Positions 49,791 to 59,056 of a stretch of 64,000 bases of DNA are shown piece after piece. Numbering within the stretch: position 1 is the stretch's first letter; the number at the start of each line of letters is the position of its first letter. A program made the translations under genes and the position numbers. The stretch is taken from NCBI GenBank assembly GCA_032119795.1, contig JAUMFO010000013.1, positions 62,001 to 126,000 of the forward strand. The letters are read 5' to 3'. Under the pieces are notes generated by a model, which ran no database searches, was not told the origin of the DNA, and saw only the letters and a list, made by a program, of their open reading frames with translations. Origin of the DNA: JAGIBJ01 sp032119795 (GTDB taxonomy: Bacteria; Actinomycetota; Thermoleophilia; Solirubrobacterales; Solirubrobacteraceae).

Positions 49791-50465
49791 CTAAGAACAG
49801 TGTCGCAGTCGAAGGAGCGTCGGCACCTCGGCCATGCTGAAGAAGAGTTCGGCGCCGGTGGCGGCGAGGCGTTCGCGGTCGGCGTCGGCCGCGTAGCCGA
49901 GGACCCGCATGCCAGCCGCGATCGCGGCGGTGGCGCCCGTCGGGCTGTCTTCCACGACGACGCAGGTGGCGGGGTCGAGCTCGAGCGTGGCGGCGGCGTG
50001 GAGGTAGAGGTCCGGGTTGGGTTTGGGACGCGCCACGTCCTGGCCCGAGAACGTCCGGGCGTCGCCCAGCACAGCGGCCACGCCGCTGGAGGGCAGCGTG
50101 ATCGCCATCTTCTCGTGGGACCCCTGCGACACGACGGCGACGATCACGCCGGCGGCTTGGACGGCGCGAAGGGCGTCGATAGCGCCGGGGATCGGGTCGA
50201 CCCCCCGGCCGAACTCGACGAGCCGCCGGGCCACGAATGCGTCCCACCAGCCCTCGGGCAGCGTCCGACCAAAGAACCCCTCGCACATCTGGCGCGCGGT
50301 CTCGAGCGCGGTGCCGGTGATCTGCCGACGGAGATCGTCGACGGCGATCTCGACGCCAATCTCGGCCAGGCACTCCGCCAGCACGCGGCTGGCGGTGAGT
50401 TCGGTGTCGACGAGGACGCCGTCGCAGTCGAACAGGACGGCGGCGGGCAGCGGAGCGACGGTCAC
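49791..50465 (-). CDS. HAD-superfamily phosphatase/phosphoglucomutase-like hydrolase
   Basis: 224 residues. Motif I is LFDCDGVLVDTE (nucleophile Asp), motif II VVSQGS, motif III/IV KPNPDLYLHAAATL and VVVEDSPTGATAA. The helical cap between residues 20 and 85 makes it subclass I, like beta-phosphoglucomutase or sugar-phosphate phosphatases. GTG start at 50465. It precedes the zinc-ribbon gene directly and follows rsmB by 24 bases. Substrate unresolved. Confidence 0.88.
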   Translation of the reverse strand: MTVAPLPAAVLFDCDGVLVDTELTASRVLAECLAEIGVEIAVDDLRRQITGTALETARQMCEGFFGRTLPEGWWDAFVARRLVEFGRGVDPIPGAIDALRAVQAAGVIVAVVSQGSHEKMAITLPSSGVAAVLGDARTFSGQDVARPKPNPDLYLHAAATLELDPATCVVVEDSPTGATAAIAAGMRVLGYAADADRERLAATGAELFFSMAEVPTLLRLRHCS

Positions 50466-50489
50466 GGGCGGGCGGGCACGGCGGCGGCG

Positions 50490-51785
50490 CTACTGGCGCA
50501 GCAGCGCGTACTCAAAGCCGTCGGTGTGGTCGATGTGCGGCAGGACCGTCCGGCGTGACTCGACGGTCGCCTGGGTGCGGCTGAGCACCTCGTCGGACTC
50601 CTGCGGGCCGATCGAGCAGACCGCGTAGAGCAGGCGGCCACCGGGAGCCAGCAGCGGCAAAGCGGCTTCGACCATCCGCTCCTGCAGGATCGACAGCTCG
50701 TCGATGCCCTCGGGCGTGGCGCGCCAGCGCACGTCGGGTTGGCGCTGCAGCGTGCCGAGCGCCGCGCACGGCGGGTCGAGCAGGATCGCGTCGAACTGGC
50801 CCTTCAGCGCAGCTGGGGGCTTCAGCGCGTCGCCTTCGACGACGCGCACGTCGCCGGCGCCGAGACGATCAAGCGTGAGGCGCAGCGCCTCCGCGCGACC
50901 ACGGTGCTGCTCGACGGCGACGATGCCCTTGCCACCGCCCATCAGGGCCGCGAGGTGGCTCGTCTTGCCGCCAGGGGCCGAGCAGAGCTCCAAGACACGC
51001 TCACCAGGCTGCGGATCAAGGATCCGGGCCGCGAGCATGGCGCCACGCGATTGGGCGACGATCGCGCCTTCAGCCCACAGCTCGGTCGATTCCAGGTCGA
51101 CGGCCTCGTCGAGGATGAGCGCCTCAGGCAGCTCGGCGTCGCCGTGGGCGGCGACGGCCAGGCGGTCGCGGACGTCCTCGAACTCGGCCTTCAGCGTGTT
51201 GACGCGCACGGCGCGCTCTGCCGGCTCGTTGCATCGCGCCAGGAGGGCACGGGCGCCGTCCTCACCGAACTCGGCGAACCAGCGTTGGGCCAGCCAGAGC
51301 GGCACGGAGTAGACGATCGAGGCACCGCGGGGCGTGCCGTCTCCCGGGAGATCCGGGAAGCCCTCGCGGCCGACGCGCCGCAGGACGGCGTTGACCATCC
51401 GGTCGCCGCCGCGGTTGGAGAACTGCTTGGCGAGCGTGACGGCCTCGTCGACGGCCGCATGCTGGGGCACGCGATCCAAGAACGCGAGCTGCACGAGGCC
51501 GATCTCGATCGGGATCCTGACCTGCAGATCCAAGCTGTCGGCGGGGCGGCCGGCGAGCGCCTCGATCCAGTAGGCCAGGGTCGCGCGGCGCTGCACGGCG
51601 GCGTAGACGATCGCTCGGGCGAGCTGGTGCTCGCGGCCGTCGAGGCCCGCCGCCTCAGCGCGTAGGGCGCGGTCGACGTAGGCGTCGGCCTCGGCGACGC
51701 GAATGAGCGTCTTCATCGCGACGACGCGCGCCGGCGAGGCACTCGGCCCCGGGCGCTGTGAGACGCCGTATCCGCTACCGCTCAT
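50490..51785 (-). CDS. rsmB: 16S rRNA (cytosine-967-C5)-methyltransferase RsmB
   Basis: 431 residues. The N-terminal NusB-like domain (about 20-150) includes IEIGLVQLAFLDRVPQHAAV. The methyltransferase domain has LELCSAPGGKTSHLA (SAM site), LLDPPCAALGTLQRQPDVRW (Cys of motif IV) and YAVCSIGPQESDEV (catalytic Cys of motif VI). Both Cys expected of m5C enzymes are present. The ATG at 51785 overlaps the fmt stop by four bases, supporting the longer start over an internal ATG. Part of the priA-def-fmt-rsmB block. Confidence 0.95.
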   Translation of the reverse strand: MSGSGYGVSQRPGPSASPARVVAMKTLIRVAEADAYVDRALRAEAAGLDGREHQLARAIVYAAVQRRATLAYWIEALAGRPADSLDLQVRIPIEIGLVQLAFLDRVPQHAAVDEAVTLAKQFSNRGGDRMVNAVLRRVGREGFPDLPGDGTPRGASIVYSVPLWLAQRWFAEFGEDGARALLARCNEPAERAVRVNTLKAEFEDVRDRLAVAAHGDAELPEALILDEAVDLESTELWAEGAIVAQSRGAMLAARILDPQPGERVLELCSAPGGKTSHLAALMGGGKGIVAVEQHRGRAEALRLTLDRLGAGDVRVVEGDALKPPAALKGQFDAILLDPPCAALGTLQRQPDVRWRATPEGIDELSILQERMVEAALPLLAPGGRLLYAVCSIGPQESDEVLSRTQATVESRRTVLPHIDHTDGFEYALLRQ

Positions 51786-52684
51786 CGCGAGGTCCTTCCA
51801 CGGAGCCAGGCCGAGGCGTCCATCGGCTTGCCGCCAGGCGGTTGCACGCGGACGAGTTCCAAGGCTCCGAGCCGGACCTGGCCTTCGTCGCCGTCGATCA
51901 CGACGCGCTGGGCGGCCTCGGCCGGGGCTGCCTCACCGGTGGCGCCGTCCGAGATTCGTGCCGCGTGGACGCCGAGCATCGTGCCGTCCTCCAGCGCTAC
52001 GCGAGTCCCGATGTGCGGCGAGAGCGCGCGCACCATCCGCTCGTTGACCACCGCGGGTGCGGCGGGATCGAGGGTGCGGTCCTCGGCAGTGATCTTCTCG
52101 GCGTAGGTGATGCCGTCCTCCGGCTGTGGGGTAAAAGGGGGTTGTTCGTCGAGTGCGCGAACGAGCAGCTCGGCGCCGAGTTCGGCCAGGCGCGGGGCGA
52201 GGGTCCCGTAGGTCTCTCCTGGCTCGACCGGCACGGCCTCTTGGATGGCGACGGGGCCCGAGTCCAGCCCCTCTTCGAGCTGCATGATGCTCACGCCCGT
52301 CTCGGCGTCTCCGGCGGCGAGGGCGCGCTCGAGCGGCGCGGCGCCTCGCCAGCGTGGCAGCAGCGACGGGTGCACATTGTAGATCGGGGCGGCCGAGAGC
52401 AGCGGCTCGCGAACGATCGCGCCATAGGCGCAGACGACGAACGCGTCGGCCTGCTCGGCCAGGATCGTCTGCGTGGCGTCGTCGTCGGCGAGGCGCTCGG
52501 GCTGAAACACGGGGATGCCGAGCTCCTGCGCGGCGACGACGACCGGTGGCGCTTGGAGCTTGCGGCCACGGCCCGCGGGGCGATCCGGGCGGCTGACGAC
52601 GAGCGACGGGCGGTGCTCACTGGCGGCGAGGCGCCGCAGCACGGTGACGGCGAAGTCCGACGTCCCGAGGTAGACCGTCTTCAC
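51782..52684 (-). CDS. fmt: Methionyl-tRNA formyltransferase
   Basis: 300 residues. Formylates initiator Met-tRNA using 10-formyl-THF. Motifs: VYLGTSDFAVTVLRRL, SRPDRPAGRGRK, and the catalytic region YNVHPSLLPRWRGAAP with ETGVSIMQLEEGLDSGPV. The C-terminal OB domain has the GLRPPGGK-like RVQPPGGKPMDASAWLRG. ATG overlaps the def stop (ATGA). Coupling of fmt with def matches their roles in adding and removing the formyl group. Confidence 0.96.
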   Translation of the reverse strand: MKTVYLGTSDFAVTVLRRLAASEHRPSLVVSRPDRPAGRGRKLQAPPVVVAAQELGIPVFQPERLADDDATQTILAEQADAFVVCAYGAIVREPLLSAAPIYNVHPSLLPRWRGAAPLERALAAGDAETGVSIMQLEEGLDSGPVAIQEAVPVEPGETYGTLAPRLAELGAELLVRALDEQPPFTPQPEDGITYAEKITAEDRTLDPAAPAVVNERMVRALSPHIGTRVALEDGTMLGVHAARISDGATGEAAPAEAAQRVVIDGDEGQVRLGALELVRVQPPGGKPMDASAWLRGRTSR

Positions 52685-53307
52685 GCGGGCTCGGAGGCGG
52701 GCTGCGGCACGGCGGGCTCGTCGGAGCCGGCGTCCTGCGTCCCGTTCTTGATCGCGTGGAGCTCTTTGAGCGCCGCGCGGCGAGCCTCTGGCGTGGTGCG
52801 CTCGAGGATGAGGATGCCGTCGAGGTGGTCGTTCTCGTGCTGCACCACGCGCGCGGTGAAGCCGCTGACCTCCTCATCGATGGGCGTGCCGTCGACGAGC
52901 TGGCCGGTGAGCCGGACGGCCACGGGGCGCTCGACAGGCACGTGGACGCCGACGATGCTCAGGCAGCCCTCTTCGCCGATCTCGGTCTCTTCGGTGGTCG
53001 GCTCGACGGTCGGATTGACGATCGCGCGGGCTTCGCCGTCGCCGTCGACGCGGTAGACGAACATGCGGATCGGCTGGCCGATCTGCGGCGCAGCCAGGCC
53101 GACGCCGATCGCGTCGTCCATCAGCGACACCATGTGCGCGCCGAGCGACACCAGATCGGCGTCGAAGTCGCGGATCTCCAGGGCCTTGGTGCGCAGCACC
53201 GGATCGCCCAGCTGGGTGATCTGCTCCAGCGCGCGCTCGCGGCGCTCGCGCTCCTGCGGGGTGAGCTCGTAACGCTCGGGCTGCTCTTCGTTTTCCTCGT
53301 CGGCCAC
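52681..53307 (-). CDS. def: Peptide deformylase
   Basis: 208 residues. Removes formyl from nascent proteins. The three motifs are intact: GVGLAAPQIG, EEGCLSI (metal Cys) and QHENDHLDG (metal His and catalytic Glu). A 30-residue acidic/charged N-terminal extension precedes the usual QLGDPVLR start, and the C-terminus ends in a 25-residue Pro/Glu-rich tail. GTG start at 53307. A complex inverted repeat lies in the 115 bases between it and priA. Confidence 0.95.
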   Translation of the reverse strand: MADEENEEQPERYELTPQERERRERALEQITQLGDPVLRTKALEIRDFDADLVSLGAHMVSLMDDAIGVGLAAPQIGQPIRMFVYRVDGDGEARAIVNPTVEPTTEETEIGEEGCLSIVGVHVPVERPVAVRLTGQLVDGTPIDEEVSGFTARVVQHENDHLDGILILERTTPEARRAALKELHAIKNGTQDAGSDEPAVPQPASEPA

Positions 53308-53357
53308 ACCCCCAGCCTACCGGCGACCGCCAGCGATCGAATCCGCCCCTTCCACCC

Positions 53358-53404
53358 ACTTGGCGTCTCAGACGGACCACCCTGGTCGGTTTCAGACGCC
53401 AAGT
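53358..53404 (-). terminator. Long inverted repeat between priA and def
   Basis: ACTTGGCGTCT (53358-53368) and AGACGCCAAGT (53394-53404) form an 11-base perfect stem; inside are a second stem GACCA/TGGTC and an alternative local hairpin CGTCT-C-AGACG (53364-53374). No T-run follows. It may be a terminator after priA, or a leader fold for def-fmt-rsmB. Confidence 0.45.
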
Positions 53405-53422
53405 CGGTTCGCGTGCGCGGCG

Positions 53423-55513
53423 CTACTGGGGTGCGACGTCGATCGAGAGCTGCGCGCGCACCTTGCTGGCGCGGCGCTCGACGCGGCTCACGGCGTCGCG
53501 GACGGCGGCCACCGCGGCCGGCCTCGACGGCGCCTTGAGCAGAATCTGCTCGCGCTCCTTGCTCTTGAGACGGAAGAGCGGCGCTGGGCCGAGCACCTCG
53601 CCGACGCGCGCCAGCTCGAGCGGGCGGGCGATATCTCGAGCCAGGTCGCGCGCGGTGACCTGATCATGGTGGGCGACGATGATCCGCACCATCGTCGAGT
53701 AGGGCGGGTACCCGAAGTGCCGGCGGCGGTCGAGCTCGGCGCCCATGAAGCCATCGGTGTCATGCGAGGCCGCCGCAAGAATCGCGGGATGCTCGGGGGC
53801 TTTGGTCTGCACGATCACGCGGCCGTGCCCGCCTCCCCCACGCCCTGCGCGGCCCGCGAGCTGGGTGACGAGCTGGAAGGTGCGCTCCTCCGAGCGCAGA
53901 TCGGGGAAGCGCAGCGTCGCGTCGGCGTCGAGTACCACGCCCAGCTCCACGTCTGGGAAGTCGTGGCCCTTGGCCACGAGCTGCGTCCCCACGAGCACCG
54001 CCCGCTCAGCCGCCCCAAATTGCGCGAGAACGGCGCCTGGGTCGCGAATGTCGGCGTCGACGCGCAACACGTTCAGGCCCAGCTGCGCGAGGTCGCGCTC
54101 GAGCCGCTCGGTCCCGATGCCGTGCTGGGCGAGCGACACCGAGCCGCACGCCGGGCACGCCGTCGGGACACGCTCCACGTGGCCGCAGTGGTGGCAGTCC
54201 ATCGAGCCGCGCGCCTTGTGGAGCACGAGGGTCACGTCGCAGTTCGGGCACTCCCAGGCATGGCCGCACTCGCGGCACTCCAAGAAGTTCGACCACCCGC
54301 GGCGATTGAGCAGCACGACGGATTTGCGGGCGTCCGTCAGCGCCTCGCGCGTGATCGGGTGCAGCGGCGTGTCGGTGCCGCGCATGTCGACGATCTGCAC
54401 GGGCGGCATGGCGCGCCCGTCGACGCGCTGCGTGAGCCGGATGATCTCAAGGGCCGCGAGGCTCTCCGGCCGAGGCGTCGCCGAGCCGCAGAGCAGGACG
54501 GCCTCGTGGTGGCGGGCTCGCCAGACGGCGACGCGGCGGGCGTCGTAGCGGGGGTCCTCACCGGCTTTGAACGACGAGTCATGCTCCTCGTCGACGATCA
54601 CGAGGCCGACCTCTTCCAGGGGCGCGAACACCGCCGAGCGCGCGCCAACGACGACGGTCGCCTCGCCGGAGCGCACGCGCCACCACTCGTCGCGGCGCTC
54701 GCCCTTGGAGAGGCCGGAGTGCAGGACGGCGACCACGTCGCCGAAGCGCTCCTGGAACCGGTGGACGATCTGCGGCGCGAGCCCGATCTCAGGGACGAGC
54801 ACGAGGACCGTGCGCCCGCGCGAGAGCGTGTCGGCGGCCGCCCGCAGGTAGACCTCGGTCTTGCCGGAGCCGGTGACGCCGTGCAGCAGGAGCTCGCGGT
54901 TGCCGGTCGTGGTGTCGGCGGCCGCCCGGATGCGGACGAGCGCCGCCTCCTGCTCGGGCGTGGTCGGCGGGATCTTGGCGGCGCTGGAGCCAACGGCGTG
55001 CGCAACGGGCATCCGGCGCTCGTCGGCCAGGGCGACCTTCACCAGCCCGTGCTTCTCCAGCGTGCGCCAGCGAGCAAGCTCGTTGCCCGTCGGGCGTGGG
55101 CCCGACTGCACCAGCGAGTCAAGGAGCTCCTGCTGAGCGGCATTGAGCGCCTTCTCCGGCTGCGCGCCGACGATCGCCTCCACCCAGAGCCGCTGCTTGG
55201 AAGCACCCTCGGGCGGCGCCACGAGCTGGAGCGCGCGGGCGGTCGTGGAGGCCACGTCGTCGGCCAGCCACTGGGCGAGTTCGACGAGCTCCGGCGTGAT
55301 GGACCGATCGCTCGTCGCCTCAACGGCCTTGAGCTTCTCGACGGGCCATTCGCTCTCGCTCGCCCGGGCCACGACGATCCCCGCGACGCTGCGCCCACCC
55401 AGCGGGATCTGCACCACCGTGCCGACGGCGGCGAGCGACTCGTCGAGGTAGTCGAGCGCGCCCGGCATCCCGCGCGCGGTGACGAGCGGGAGAACCTTGG
55501 CGACGGCGGGCAC
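53423..55513 (-). CDS. priA: Primosomal protein N' (replication restart helicase PriA)
   Basis: 696 residues from the GTG at 55513 (PAVAKVLPLVTARGMPG), chosen because it gives the usual DNA-binding N-terminus; the frame is open to a TTG at 55540. Helicase motifs: GVTGSGKTEVYLRAA (Walker A), VIVDEEHDSSFK (DEEH), CGSATPRPESLAA and TQLAGRAGRG. Zinc sites are complete: LECRECGHAWECPNCDVTL region and MDCHHCGH...ACPACG (eight Cys). It reloads the replisome at stalled forks, complementing RecG elsewhere in this window. Confidence 0.95.
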   Translation of the reverse strand: MPAVAKVLPLVTARGMPGALDYLDESLAAVGTVVQIPLGGRSVAGIVVARASESEWPVEKLKAVEATSDRSITPELVELAQWLADDVASTTARALQLVAPPEGASKQRLWVEAIVGAQPEKALNAAQQELLDSLVQSGPRPTGNELARWRTLEKHGLVKVALADERRMPVAHAVGSSAAKIPPTTPEQEAALVRIRAAADTTTGNRELLLHGVTGSGKTEVYLRAAADTLSRGRTVLVLVPEIGLAPQIVHRFQERFGDVVAVLHSGLSKGERRDEWWRVRSGEATVVVGARSAVFAPLEEVGLVIVDEEHDSSFKAGEDPRYDARRVAVWRARHHEAVLLCGSATPRPESLAALEIIRLTQRVDGRAMPPVQIVDMRGTDTPLHPITREALTDARKSVVLLNRRGWSNFLECRECGHAWECPNCDVTLVLHKARGSMDCHHCGHVERVPTACPACGSVSLAQHGIGTERLERDLAQLGLNVLRVDADIRDPGAVLAQFGAAERAVLVGTQLVAKGHDFPDVELGVVLDADATLRFPDLRSEERTFQLVTQLAGRAGRGGGGHGRVIVQTKAPEHPAILAAASHDTDGFMGAELDRRRHFGYPPYSTMVRIIVAHHDQVTARDLARDIARPLELARVGEVLGPAPLFRLKSKEREQILLKAPSRPAAVAAVRDAVSRVERRASKVRAQLSIDVAPQ

Positions 55514-55582
55514 CGAATCAGTGTGGCGGACGCCAGCCAAACGCGAGGCGGGCCCGCGCCACGTCGGCCTCGCCGGGGCCCA

Positions 55583-58123
55583 TCAGTCCGCCATGACGGC
55601 CTGGACGATGTCCGTCCGGCCGGCGCGGCGGGCCGGCAGTGAGGCCGCGAGCGCCGCGACCACCCCGGAGAGGATGGCCACGAGCACGATCGTCCCGACC
55701 GGCACCACGTAGCTGAAGCCCTCGTCGGCCAGCAAGCGCGCGACGAGCGCACCGAATCCCAGCCCCACCGCCACGCCAAGAACCGCGCCCAGCAGACCGG
55801 TCAGTACCGCCTCCAGCCTCACCAGCCTCCGGATCTGGCGGCGGGTCGCCCCGACCGCGCGCATCATGCCGAGCTCGCGGCGGCGCTCCTGCACCGTCAG
55901 GGTGAAGGTGGTCGAGATCCCCAGCAGTGCGACCAAGAGTGCGAAGGCCAAGAAGGCATAGATCATGTTCACGAGCTGGTTGACCTGCCCGACGAAACGC
56001 TCCTCGAGCTCGGCGGCCGTGAGCGCGTCGACGGTCGGGTAGCGCGCCTGCAGCCCCTTCGAGATCCGCGCCTGGACCTGGCCGACCTGTGCCCCAGGCT
56101 TCACGCTGATGAGAGACATCCAGAGCTTTCCGGCCGTCCCGTCGGAGGAGAGGGTGCGACGGTCGACCAAGACGCCACCGCCGAGCAGCGAGTTGCCCTC
56201 GTCGATCACTCCGGCAACCGTCAACGTGACCGGCCGGCCGTCAGCGCGCTGCAGCTCCAAGCGGTCGCCTGGCTTGGCGGCGGCAATCATCGGGTCCTGC
56301 GAGCCGCGATCGGTGATGGCCTGCTCGGGCGAGAGGGTCTGCAGTACCGGGTCGGCGCCGTCGACCCAGCCCAGGCGGTAGACGCTCGCGAGCGTCCGCG
56401 GCTCGATTCCCGTCACGGGCACACCGGTGTCGGTCCCGGCCTTGTCGAACGAGCCAAACGCCACGCCAGAGACGGTCTTCACCCCCGGGTCGGCGGCGAC
56501 GACCTGTTGGGCGGCGGAGGGGTAGAACTGACTGCCGCCGGCCGAGAGCGCGAGCTGGGCCTGCACCCGCTCGCCGAAGGCGTCGCGCGCAATCTGGGAG
56601 ATCCCAGCGGCAAAGACCGCCACGAACGTGACCAGCGCGACGCCGACCATCAGCGCTCCCGCCGTGGTCGTCGTGCGCCGGGGCGAGCGCATTGCATTCA
56701 TCCGGGCCAGTCGCCCGGTCTCACCGAGTCGCGCGATCGGCGCCCCGAGGACCCGCAGCACCGGCTCGAGCACGAGCGGCGCCAGGAGCGCGACGCCGAC
56801 GAGCGTGAGCACGGCTCCAACGGCGACGAGGATCGCGGCAGTCGTGCCCGAACTCAGGACGGAGCCGACGATCGCCAGGAGCGCCAGACCGCCGACGAGG
56901 TAGGCCAAGGGGCCAGGCCGGCCGCGCTCCTCGCGGGTCGTGTCGCCCTGCATCGCCTGGATCGGCGGGATCCGGACCGCCCTCCTGGCGGGGAACAGGC
57001 CGGCCAGCGTGGTGACGACCGGCCCGATCAGCAGCGCCACGATGATCGTGCGTGGCTGCACGACGGTGCCCTGCGTCGGCAGGTCGATCCCGAAGCCCTT
57101 GAACATCGCGATGATGCCCGGCGCGACCACGAGCCCTGCGAGGAGTCCGAGGACGCCCGCGATCAGGCCGATGAGGAACGACTCGGCCGTCACCGAGCGG
57201 GTGACCTGGCCGCGCGTGGCGCCGAGCGCCCGAAGGAGCGCCAACTCGCGGGAGCGCTGTGCGAGCGTCGCGGAGAACGTATTGACGATCACGAAGCTGC
57301 CGACGAACAGCGCGATCCCGGCAAAGGCCAGCAGCACCGGTTGCAAGAAGCCAAGCTGTGATTTGAGGTCCTCTGCCTGGGTGGCTGCCGCCTCAGCCCC
57401 GGTCTGCACGCGCACCGGCTCGCCGGCGAGGGCCCGCGCGATGCGTTCGCTCAGCTCACCCTTCTCGACGCCGGGCTCGGCGTCGACCACGATGTCGTCG
57501 TAGCGGCCCTCGCGGCCCGCGAGGCGCGCCGCCGTCGCCTCGGTCGCCACCACGATCGTGGCCCCACCGAGCGAGGTGTCGTTGCCGTAGGTGGCGAGTC
57601 CGACGATCGTCGGGCGTTCCACGCCCGCGTCGCCGACGACCGACACCTGGTCGCCGACCTTGAATCCGACACGGTCGGCGCTGATGTGATCGACGACGAC
57701 CTCGTCGTCGGTCTTGGGCCAGTGCCCGGTCTGAAGCGAGATGTTCGAGATGCCGCGTTCGGTGAGCCCCGCCACGAAGGACGGCGGCCCGACGCTGACC
57801 GGTTTGCCGTCCGGTCGCAGGACCGAGACGATGGCGAAGACCTCGCCGGTGGCGCGCCGCACCCCGTCGACGGCCTCGACCTGCTTGACGGTTGAGGCGG
57901 GGATCGTTGGCGGGTTGAGCGGATCGTTCTGCGCGCCCTTGGGCGTGATGACCACCGCGATGTCTGACGACCCCGCCTCGAACAGGTCGTCGATGGTCTT
58001 GTTCATCGAGTCGGTGAGGATGAACGCGCCCGTGACCTGGGCGACGCCGACGACGACCGCGAGCGCGGTGAGGAAGGTGCGACGTTTGCGAGCGAGCAGG
58101 TTCCGCAGGGCGAGGCGAATCAC
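55583..58123 (-). CDS. ABC transporter permease, FtsX/MacB type
   Basis: 846 residues with two FtsX-like permease repeats: an N-terminal anchor helix, a large extracytoplasmic domain (about 45-260), a helix bundle with ELALLRALGATRGQVTRS (about 295-312), a second extracytoplasmic domain (about 520-705), and a C-terminal bundle with RRRELGMMRAVGATRRQIRR. The GTG start overlaps the ATPase stop (GTGA). Such exporters act as mechanotransmitters for lipoproteins, peptides or drugs in the cell envelope; the substrate here is unknown. Confidence 0.92.
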   Translation of the reverse strand: MIRLALRNLLARKRRTFLTALAVVVGVAQVTGAFILTDSMNKTIDDLFEAGSSDIAVVITPKGAQNDPLNPPTIPASTVKQVEAVDGVRRATGEVFAIVSVLRPDGKPVSVGPPSFVAGLTERGISNISLQTGHWPKTDDEVVVDHISADRVGFKVGDQVSVVGDAGVERPTIVGLATYGNDTSLGGATIVVATEATAARLAGREGRYDDIVVDAEPGVEKGELSERIARALAGEPVRVQTGAEAAATQAEDLKSQLGFLQPVLLAFAGIALFVGSFVIVNTFSATLAQRSRELALLRALGATRGQVTRSVTAESFLIGLIAGVLGLLAGLVVAPGIIAMFKGFGIDLPTQGTVVQPRTIIVALLIGPVVTTLAGLFPARRAVRIPPIQAMQGDTTREERGRPGPLAYLVGGLALLAIVGSVLSSGTTAAILVAVGAVLTLVGVALLAPLVLEPVLRVLGAPIARLGETGRLARMNAMRSPRRTTTTAGALMVGVALVTFVAVFAAGISQIARDAFGERVQAQLALSAGGSQFYPSAAQQVVAADPGVKTVSGVAFGSFDKAGTDTGVPVTGIEPRTLASVYRLGWVDGADPVLQTLSPEQAITDRGSQDPMIAAAKPGDRLELQRADGRPVTLTVAGVIDEGNSLLGGGVLVDRRTLSSDGTAGKLWMSLISVKPGAQVGQVQARISKGLQARYPTVDALTAAELEERFVGQVNQLVNMIYAFLAFALLVALLGISTTFTLTVQERRRELGMMRAVGATRRQIRRLVRLEAVLTGLLGAVLGVAVGLGFGALVARLLADEGFSYVVPVGTIVLVAILSGVVAALAASLPARRAGRTDIVQAVMAD

Positions 58124-58875
58124 CGCCCGATCTCCTTCATGAGGTCGAGCATCGCGTCGACGTCATTCGGGGCTGGGCCGTCGTGCACGACTTTGCCGTC
58201 GGCCAGTGCGACGAGACGATCGGCGCGGGCGGCAGCCCGGGGATCGTGGGTGACCATCACGAGCGTCTGGCCGTAGGTGTCGACGGAGTGGCGCAGCAGA
58301 TCCAGGATCTCCTGGGAGGAGCGGGAGTCGAGGTTGCCCGTGGGCTCGTCGGCAAACACGACGGCGGGCCGTGAGGCCAGCGCACGAGCGATCGCGACGC
58401 GCTGCTGCTGCCCGCCGGAGAGTTCGGCGGGGCGGTGTGAGGCGCGGTCGGTCAGGCCGGTGGCGGCCAGGAGCTCGTCGATCCAGGCTTGGTCGGGCGC
58501 GTCATGCCCGAGCCGCAGCGGCAGCTCGACGTTCTCCCGGGCGCTGAGGACGGGCAGCAGGTTGAAGGACTGGAAGATGAAGCCGAGCCGTTCGCGGCGC
58601 AGTTTGGTCAGCGCCGAGTCCGAGAGGCTCGTCAGCGGCTGGCCGTCGATCACGACCTCGCCGCTCGTTGGGCGATCCAGGCCGGCCAGGCAGTGCATCA
58701 GCGTCGACTTGCCCGAGCCCGACGGGCCGACGATCGCGGTGAACTCGCCGGGCTCGAACCCGATCGTGACGCCGTTGAGCGCTTTGACGGTCGCCGGTCC
58801 GGTGCCAAACCAACGGTGCAGATCGGTCCCGCGGACGATGGCTTGGGTGGTTTGGTCAGGCTGCGCGGCGGTCAT
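58120..58875 (-). CDS. ABC transporter ATP-binding protein (MacB/LolD type)
   Basis: 251 residues. Walker A GPSGSGKST, signature LSGGQQQRVAIARAL, Walker B VVFADEPTGNLDSRSS and the H-loop VTHDPRAA are intact; the QSFNLLPVLSARENVELPL Q-loop context is typical of MacB/LolD. It drives the overlapping FtsX-type permease. ATG at 58875; the 181 bases upstream contain two strong hairpins belonging to the end of metK. Confidence 0.94.
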   Translation of the reverse strand: MTAAQPDQTTQAIVRGTDLHRWFGTGPATVKALNGVTIGFEPGEFTAIVGPSGSGKSTLMHCLAGLDRPTSGEVVIDGQPLTSLSDSALTKLRRERLGFIFQSFNLLPVLSARENVELPLRLGHDAPDQAWIDELLAATGLTDRASHRPAELSGGQQQRVAIARALASRPAVVFADEPTGNLDSRSSQEILDLLRHSVDTYGQTLVMVTHDPRAAARADRLVALADGKVVHDGPAPNDVDAMLDLMKEIGR

Positions 58876-58976
58876 CAGGCTCTGGCGGGCACGCTACTCC
58901 CCACCTCAGCGGCGCATCGGGTAGTCGCCCGCGATGCACCCTCGGAGCTGCCGCAGCTGACCGGCCTTCAGAACGA

Positions 58977-59008
58977 CGAAGGGCCGCCCCAGATGGGACG
59001 GCCCTTCG
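58977..59008 (-). terminator. Hairpin downstream of metK (second)
   Basis: CGAAGGGCCG pairs with CGGCCCTTCG; three further CCC/GGG pairs inside give a tall stem with an AGAT loop. It lies about 50 bases past the metK stop on the minus strand. No T-run. Confidence 0.55.
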
Positions 59009-59020
59009 CAAAGTGGTGCG

Positions 59021-59040
59021 CGGCGGCCCGGGGGCCGCCG
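59021..59040 (-). terminator. Hairpin directly after metK
   Basis: CGGCGGCCC and GGGCCGCCG form a 9-base GC-only stem with a two-base centre, 17 bases past the metK stop. With the next hairpin it makes a tandem terminator-like region. Confidence 0.5.
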
Positions 59041-59056
59041 CGGCTACTTGGAGTCG

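Noticed and set aside
53341..53420. Insertion-sequence terminal repeats around the 11-base inverted repeat
   Set aside because: There is no transposase, no target duplication and only 25 bases between the arms; a hairpin is the simpler reading.
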